From NCBI GenBank assembly GCA_011374735.1, contig DRPD01000277.1, positions 1 to 9,687 of the forward strand: a stretch of 9,687 nt of DNA. Reading direction: 5' to 3'. This stretch comes from Thermopetrobacter sp. GTDB lineage: Bacteria; Pseudomonadota; Alphaproteobacteria; Rhizobiales; Aestuariivirgaceae. The notes below the pieces were generated by a model. It saw only the letters and a list, made by a program, of their open reading frames with translations, was not told where the DNA came from and searched no databases. Each line of letters starts with the position of its first letter. Positions within the stretch are counted from its first letter, which is position 1. The translations under genes and the position numbers were made by a program. Of the stretch, positions 6,096-9,687 are shown piece by piece.

Positions 6096-7484
6096 ATGGC
6101 CAACGAGATGTGGGGCGGCCGTTTCAGCACCGGCCCCGACGCCCTGATGGAGGAGATAAACGCCTCCATCGACTTCGACAAGCGCCTCGCCGTCCAGGAT
6201 ATCGCCGCCTCGAAGGCCCATTGCGAGATGCTGGCCGCGCGCGGCATCATCTCCGAACAGGACGCGGCGCGTATCATCGACGGTTTGAGCGCCATCGCAA
6301 GTGAAATCGAATCAGGCGCGTTCACGTTTTCGCGCGCCCTGGAAGACATTCACATGAACGTCGAGGCGCGCCTGGCGGAATTGATCGGCGACGCCGCCGG
6401 GCGGCTGCACACCGCGCGCTCGCGCAACGATCAGGTGGCCACCGACTTCCGGCTCTATGTGCGCGACGCCATCGACCACATCCGCGGCCAGATCCGCTCC
6501 CTGATGCTGAGCCTGGCGGAGAAGGCCGAACGCTTCGCCGATGTCATCATGCCGGGCTTCACCCATCTGCAGGTGGCCCAGCCGGTCACCTTCGGCCATC
6601 ATCTGCTGGCCTGGGTGGAGATGCTCGCCCGCGACGACGGCCGCTTCGCCGACGCCCGCGAACGGCTCAACGAAAGCCCGCTGGGCGCCGCCGCGCTGGC
6701 CGGCACCTCGTTTCCCATCGACCGCGAGATGACGGCCAGGGCGCTGGGCTTCAACGGGCCGATGCGCAATTCGCTCGATGCCGTCTCCGACCGCGACTTC
6801 GTGCTGGAGACGCTGGCCGCGGCGGCCATCTGCGCCACCCACCTCTCGCGCGTCGCCGAGGAGCTGGTCATCTGGACGACCCCGCAGTTCGATTTCATCC
6901 GCCTGTCCGACAAATTCACCACCGGCTCCTCCATCATGCCCCAGAAGCGCAACCCCGACGCGGCGGAGCTGATGCGCGCCAAGTCCGGCCGCGTCATCGG
7001 CGCGCTGGTGACGCTGCTGGTGGTCATGAAGGGCCTGCCGCTGGCCTACGCCAAGGACATGCAGGAGGACAAGGAGCCGGCGTTCGAGGCGCTGGACACC
7101 CTGTCGCTGACGCTGGAGGTGATGCGCGGCATGATCGCCGACATGGAACCCAACGCGCAGGCCATGCGCGCCGCCGCCGCGGCCGGCTTCTCCACCGCCA
7201 CCGATCTCGCCGACTGGCTGGTGCGCGCGCTGGGCATGCCGTTCAGAAAGGCCCATCACGTCACCGGCCGGCTGGTGGCGCTGGCCGAAAACAGGGGCTG
7301 CGACCTGCCCGATCTGACCCTTGACGACATGCGAAGCGTGGAGCCGGCCATCAGCGAGGACGTGTATTCGGTGCTCGGCGTGGAGAATTCCGTCGCCTCG
7401 CGCGCCAGCCACGGCGGCACCGCGCCCGATAACGTGCGCGCCATGGCCCGGGACTGGATCGAGCGTTTGAAAAGCGCCGCCTGA
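6096..7484 (+). CDS. argH: Argininosuccinate lyase
   Basis: A 462-residue enzyme of normal length, starting at an ATG 5 bp after CGGAGG (6085-6090). It cleaves argininosuccinate to arginine and fumarate, the last step of arginine synthesis, in the cytosol as a homotetramer. Motifs of the fumarase/aspartase superfamily are intact: the N-terminal MWGGRFS, SRNDQ at 109-113, [10 protein letters not shown] at 154-163 with the catalytic T156-H157, and the signature [11 protein letters not shown] at 277-287 with the catalytic serine S279 on the mobile loop. An upstream in-frame ATG at 5970 would lie inside the divergent tlpA gene and is rejected. In many alphaproteobacteria a small lipoprotein gene and lysA follow argH; here trcR follows, with its own promoter. 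Confidence 0.96.
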   Translation: MANEMWGGRFSTGPDALMEEINASIDFDKRLAVQDIAASKAHCEMLAARGIISEQDAARIIDGLSAIASEIESGAFTFSRALEDIHMNVEARLAELIGDAAGRLHTARSRNDQVATDFRLYVRDAIDHIRGQIRSLMLSLAEKAERFADVIMPGFTHLQVAQPVTFGHHLLAWVEMLARDDGRFADARERLNESPLGAAALAGTSFPIDREMTARALGFNGPMRNSLDAVSDRDFVLETLAAAAICATHLSRVAEELVIWTTPQFDFIRLSDKFTTGSSIMPQKRNPDAAELMRAKSGRVIGALVTLLVVMKGLPLAYAKDMQEDKEPAFEALDTLSLTLEVMRGMIADMEPNAQAMRAAAAAGFSTATDLADWLVRALGMPFRKAHHVTGRLVALAENRGCDLPDLTLDDMRSVEPAISEDVYSVLGVENSVASRASHGGTAPDNVRAMARDWIERLKSAA

Positions 7485-7486
7485 CG

Positions 7487-7515
7487 TTGCCAGTGGCGGC
7501 GCGGGCGGTTATATA
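7487..7515 (+). promoter_or_regulatory. Promoter of trcR
   Basis: TTGCCA (7487-7492) and TATATA (7510-7515) are 17 bp apart, directly after the argH stop codon. The start site would fall near 7522, leaving a leader of about 70 nt that holds the inverted repeat at 7553-7577. Confidence 0.65.
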
Positions 7516-7552
7516 GTCCTCATCCCCGTCAATCATGACCCGATCACCAAGG

Positions 7553-7577
7553 GGAATCCGTGGCCATGACGGATTCC
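7553..7577. promoter_or_regulatory. Inverted repeat with paired GANTC sites in the trcR leader
   Basis: GGAATCCG (7553-7560) and CGGATTCC (7570-7577) form a perfect 8-bp inverted repeat with a 9-nt spacer. It ends 1 bp before the trcR ribosome binding site (AAGGAGA, 7579-7585). Each arm contains one GANTC site (GAATC 7554-7558, GATTC 7572-7576), the target of the cell-cycle methyltransferase CcrM of alphaproteobacteria. It could be an operator, a methylation-sensitive site, or an mRNA hairpin that affects ribosome access. Confidence 0.6.
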
Positions 7578-7591
7578 GAAGGAGAGAACGC

Positions 7592-8341
7592 ATGTCCGAC
7601 AAACCGCTGATGCCGAAGGCCACCGCCGTGTGGCTGGTGGACAACACCGCGCTGACGTTCAGGCAGATCGGCGAATTCTGCGGCCTGCACGAGCTGGAGG
7701 TGAAGGGCATCGCCGACGGCGAGGTGGCCCAGGGCATCAAGGGGCTCGACCCCATCGCCGCCGGCCAGCTCACCCGCGAGGAGATCGCCAGGGGCGAGGC
7801 CGACCCCAACTACCGGCTGAAGCTGGCCAAGCCGAAGGCCGACATCCCGCCGGCCAAGGCCCGCAAGGGGCCCAAATACACCCCGCTGTCGCGCCGCCAG
7901 GACCGGCCGGACGCCATCGCCTGGCTGTTGCGCAATCATCCGGAGCTGTCCGATTCGCAGATCATGAAGCTGGTCGGCACCACCAAGCCGACCATCCAGT
8001 CGATCCGCGAGCGCACCCACTGGAACATCTCCAACATCACCCCGCGCGACCCCGTCACCCTGGGCCTGTGCAGCCAGACGGAGCTTGACGAGGCGGTGAA
8101 GAAGGCCGCCGCGCGCGAGGCCAAGCGCCGCGCGAAGGAAGGCATTGCCGAGCCGGAGGAAACCCTGAAGTCGCCGCAAGAGACCGTCGGCGGGCTGACC
8201 CATTCCACCCCGGAGAAGCCGAAGGAGGAGGCCGACCCCTTCGCCGGCATGGGCGCCCCGGCCCCGGCCGCGGAAGAGGACGACATCCCCGACGCCGACG
8301 CCGTGTTCGCCAGGCTGAAGGACCTGAAGAAGGACGAGTGA
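7592..8341 (+). CDS. trcR: Cell-cycle transcriptional regulator TrcR (DUF1013 family)
   Basis: A 249-residue protein beginning MSDKPLMPKATAVWLVDN, the conserved start of the alphaproteobacterial DUF1013/TrcR family. I chose the ATG at 7592 because AAGGAGA lies 6 bp upstream and family conservation begins there; an in-frame ATG at 7535 lacks a ribosome binding site. Two helix-turn-helix-like regions are visible: about 20-40 (LTFRQIGEFCGLHELEVKGI) and about 108-141 (WLLRNHPELSDSQIMKLVGT, then TKPTIQSIRER). They are joined by a lysine/proline-rich linker (78-100). A charged alanine-rich helix at 162-185 and an acidic, proline-rich tail (186-249) complete it. The family is linked to RNA polymerase and GcrA/CtrA-type cell-cycle control in alphaproteobacteria; the exact targets here are unknown. 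It has its own promoter and an unusual leader. Confidence 0.88.
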   Translation: MSDKPLMPKATAVWLVDNTALTFRQIGEFCGLHELEVKGIADGEVAQGIKGLDPIAAGQLTREEIARGEADPNYRLKLAKPKADIPPAKARKGPKYTPLSRRQDRPDAIAWLLRNHPELSDSQIMKLVGTTKPTIQSIRERTHWNISNITPRDPVTLGLCSQTELDEAVKKAAAREAKRRAKEGIAEPEETLKSPQETVGGLTHSTPEKPKEEADPFAGMGAPAPAAEEDDIPDADAVFARLKDLKKDE

Positions 8342-8343
8342 CC

Positions 8344-8372
8344 TTGTCCCGCGCTGCCTTCAGCCCCATATC
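8344..8372 (+). promoter_or_regulatory. Possible promoter of the YkvA-family gene
   Basis: TTGTCC (8344-8349) and CATATC (8367-8372) are 17 bp apart in the 70-bp gap after trcR. The match is moderate, and co-transcription with trcR is equally possible since no terminator separates them. Confidence 0.3.
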
Positions 8373-8411
8373 AGGGGGGATCGTGCCAACGGCAGGGAGG
8401 GCAGGCGACCG

Positions 8412-8813
8412 ATGACCCGCTCCGACAATCCCGACCTGAAGCGCCACAACGCGGCGTGGCGCCAGTTCACCGGCCATGATTCGGCTGAAGTGGTGCGCGA
8501 CGGCTTCTGGCCCAAGATGGCGAAGTTTTTCGCCCGCATCCCCTTCGCGTCGGAAGCCCTGGCCGCCTATTACTGCGCCACCGACGCGCAAACGCCGAAA
8601 CGGGTGAAGGGCCTGCTGCTCGCCGCGCTGGCCTATTTCGTCATGCCCGTCGACCTCATCCCCGACCTGCTGCCAGGGCTGGGCTTCACCGACGACATGA
8701 CCGTGCTGGCCACCGTCATCGGCCTCATCCGGGCCCACATCCGCCCCGAACACCGGGCCAGGGCGGCACGCGCCCTTAATGACCTGAAGGCGGGCCGCAA
8801 GCCGCCTCTCTGA
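8412..8813 (+). CDS. YkvA family protein (DUF1232)
   Basis: A 133-residue protein with the DUF1232 signature: YFVMPVDLIPDLLPGLG at 75-91 followed by FTDD at 92-95, embedded in hydrophobic stretches (about 66-80 and 95-108) that may contact or enter the membrane. The N-terminal half (1-60) is polar with aromatic residues and precedes a short helix rich in alanine. The C-terminus is a basic helix (RPEHRARAARALNDLKAGRK). The function of this widespread family is not known. GGGAGG at 8395-8400 lies 11 bp upstream of the ATG, slightly far. It sits downstream of trcR and may share its transcript. Confidence 0.85.
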   Translation: MTRSDNPDLKRHNAAWRQFTGHDSAEVVRDGFWPKMAKFFARIPFASEALAAYYCATDAQTPKRVKGLLLAALAYFVMPVDLIPDLLPGLGFTDDMTVLATVIGLIRAHIRPEHRARAARALNDLKAGRKPPL

Positions 8814-8870
8814 GCGCCGCCCGCCCGCCCATAAATGGCCCGATTTGCCCCGCAGGCTCCCGTCTCGTGC

Positions 8871-8899
8871 TGGACGAACGGGGCGATCCCCATTATCAA
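8871..8899 (+). promoter_or_regulatory. Possible promoter abutting the IalB-family start (leaderless?)
   Basis: TGGACG (8871-8876) and TATCAA (8894-8899) are 17 bp apart. Each matches four of six consensus bases. The predicted transcription start would be at or next to the ATG at 8907, which would fit the missing ribosome binding site. A short GGGG-CGAT-CCCC hairpin (8880-8891) lies between the boxes. Confidence 0.25.
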
Positions 8900-8906
8900 G
8901 AACGCC

Positions 8907-9428
8907 ATGAACACCATGCCTGCGATTCGACTGCTGGCGGCCACCGCCGCGCTCAGCCTCGCCACCCTTCCGGCCGCCGCCCAGGAGCCGAAGGCCGTCG
9001 CCACCTTCGAGAGCTGGACGGCCTATACCTACAAGACGAAAAAGGGCCCGGTGTGCTACATCGTCAGCCAGCCGCAGAAGTCGGAAGCCTCGCGCCAGGG
9101 CGTCAAGCGCGATCCGGCCTTTTTCATCGTCACCAACCGCCCCGGCGTGCGCCATGAGGTCAACACCATCATCGGCTATCCCTTCAAGAAGGGCGCGCCG
9201 GTGATGCTGAGCACCGACGACGGCGCCAGGTTCCGCCTCTATTCGTCGAAGGACGGGGCATGGAGCGACGGCCCGGCCACCGACCGCAAGATCGTCGCCG
9301 CCATGAAGGCCGGCCGCACCATGGTCATCACCGGCATCTCCGCCCGCGGCACGAAGACCACCGACACCTATTCGCTGATCGGCGTCAAGGCGGGGCTGGA
9401 GAAGATCGACCAGCTGTGCCGCAAGTGA
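8907..9428 (+). CDS. IalB-family (invasion-associated locus B) exported protein
   Basis: A 173-residue protein from the ATG at 8907. The first 25 residues form a Sec signal peptide (basic R8, hydrophobic core LLAATAALSLATL) with a signal peptidase I site AAA|QEP, so the product is periplasmic. The mature part matches the IalB family: WTAYTYKTKKGPVCYIVSQP, FFIVTNRPG, NTIIGYPFKKG, a GAW segment, VAAMKAGRTMVITG, then RGTKTTDTYSLIG and a C-terminal cysteine (IDQLCRK). Two cysteines, in VCYI and QLC, could form a disulfide. IalB was named from Bartonella erythrocyte invasion, but the family is common in free-living alphaproteobacteria and its molecular role is unknown. No clear ribosome binding site precedes the ATG; the in-frame ATG at 8835 would hide the signal peptide. 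rlmN follows 39 bp downstream. Confidence 0.85.
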   Translation: MNTMPAIRLLAATAALSLATLPAAAQEPKAVATFESWTAYTYKTKKGPVCYIVSQPQKSEASRQGVKRDPAFFIVTNRPGVRHEVNTIIGYPFKKGAPVMLSTDDGARFRLYSSKDGAWSDGPATDRKIVAAMKAGRTMVITGISARGTKTTDTYSLIGVKAGLEKIDQLCRK

Positions 9429-9467
9429 GTGAGGTGCCCGCCAGCGATGAGCGGCGGGGCATGACCG

Positions 9468-9687
9468 ATGGAACAGACCGCCACCACCGCCCGCCCCACC
9501 CTGATCGGGCTTGGCCGGCCGGCCCTGATGGAGCGGCTGGCCGCCATCGGCGTGCCCGAACGCCAGCGCCGCATGCGCGCCCGGCAGCTGTGGCGCTGGC
9601 TCTATCAGCGCGGCGCCGCCGGCTTCGCCGAAATGACCGACATCTCCAAGGCCCTGCGCGCCGATCTGGCGCGCGCCTTCGACATCG
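9468..9687 (+). CDS. rlmN: 23S rRNA (adenine-2503-C2)-methyltransferase RlmN, 5' part
   Basis: The ATG at 9468 opens a frame that runs off the window after 73 codons. The visible residues match the accessory N-terminal domain of RlmN: LIGLGRPALMERLAAIGVP, then RMRARQLWRWLYQRG and FAEMTDISKALRADL. The radical-SAM CxxxCxxC cluster lies beyond the window. RlmN methylates A2503 of 23S rRNA and A37 of some tRNAs, affecting translational fidelity. The order IalB-family gene then rlmN is common in alphaproteobacteria, which supports both calls. A purine-rich GGGG (9456-9459) is the only candidate ribosome binding site. A five-codon mini-ORF (9447-9464) directly precedes the start. Confidence 0.92.
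   Translation, partial: MEQTATTARPTLIGLGRPALMERLAAIGVPERQRRMRARQLWRWLYQRGAAGFAEMTDISKALRADLARAFDI

Noticed and set aside
6312..7412. A 366-codon minus-strand frame opposite argH
   Set aside because: It is the antisense of a fully conserved enzyme, with low-complexity histidine/glycine/glutamine composition.
8055..9155. A 366-codon minus-strand frame spanning trcR, the YkvA gene and the IalB-family gene
   Set aside because: It crosses three supported genes and their gaps and shows no domain; it is a GC-rich shadow.
1..9687. CRISPR arrays, insertion sequences, tRNA or rRNA genes, phage genes
   Set aside because: No regularly spaced repeats, transposase motifs, terminal repeats, cloverleaf sequences or phage-type genes were seen on either strand, and base composition looks uniform.

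Overview
The window is chromosomal DNA of a high-GC alphaproteobacterium. This rests on family membership: a TrcR (DUF1013) cell-cycle regulator, an IalB-family exported protein followed by rlmN, a zinc-free 41-residue ribosomal protein L36, a tlpA-ccdA pair divergent from argH, and promoters resembling the alphaproteobacterial CTTGAC-N17/18-CTATAT pattern. The left edge holds cbbY preceded by the end of another HAD-type phosphatase gene. This suggests a Calvin-Benson-Bassham (autotrophic or photoautotrophic) lifestyle, perhaps Rhodospirillales-like; the order is inference.

Layout. (1) 1-910: tail of a HAD phosphatase (probably phosphoglycolate phosphatase-like) overlapping cbbY (xylulose-1,5-bisphosphate phosphatase). 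(2) 1059-2805: an oversized YeiH/UPF0324 membrane protein (putative anion exporter) and, 16 bp downstream, a 57-residue single-span membrane protein that is easily missed; a strong intrinsic terminator follows. (3) 2902-3977: a universal stress protein with a degenerate nucleotide-binding loop, overlapping (ATGA) a SRPBCC-like protein with a C-terminal membrane anchor. (4) 4076-4201: rpmJ with its own strong promoter and a terminator shared with the convergent flp gene. (5) 4309-4512, minus: a lone Flp-type pilin. (6) 4620-6034, minus: ccdA and tlpA, a translationally coupled redox relay delivering reductant to the periplasm. (7) 6096-7484: argH, last step of arginine synthesis. (8) 7592-8813: trcR, with a good promoter and a leader inverted repeat carrying a GANTC site in each arm, then a YkvA/DUF1232 protein. 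(9) 8907-9687: an IalB-family secreted protein and the 5' part of rlmN.

Most of the window is core housekeeping with no mobile elements, CRISPR, tRNA or rRNA. The least explained part is 1059-3977: a transporter with about 100 extra hydrophilic residues, a dedicated mini-protein, a terminator, then a Usp protein and a membrane-anchored lipid/ligand-binding-like protein. If any undescribed system is here, it is that module. The second point of interest is the regulatory leader of trcR.
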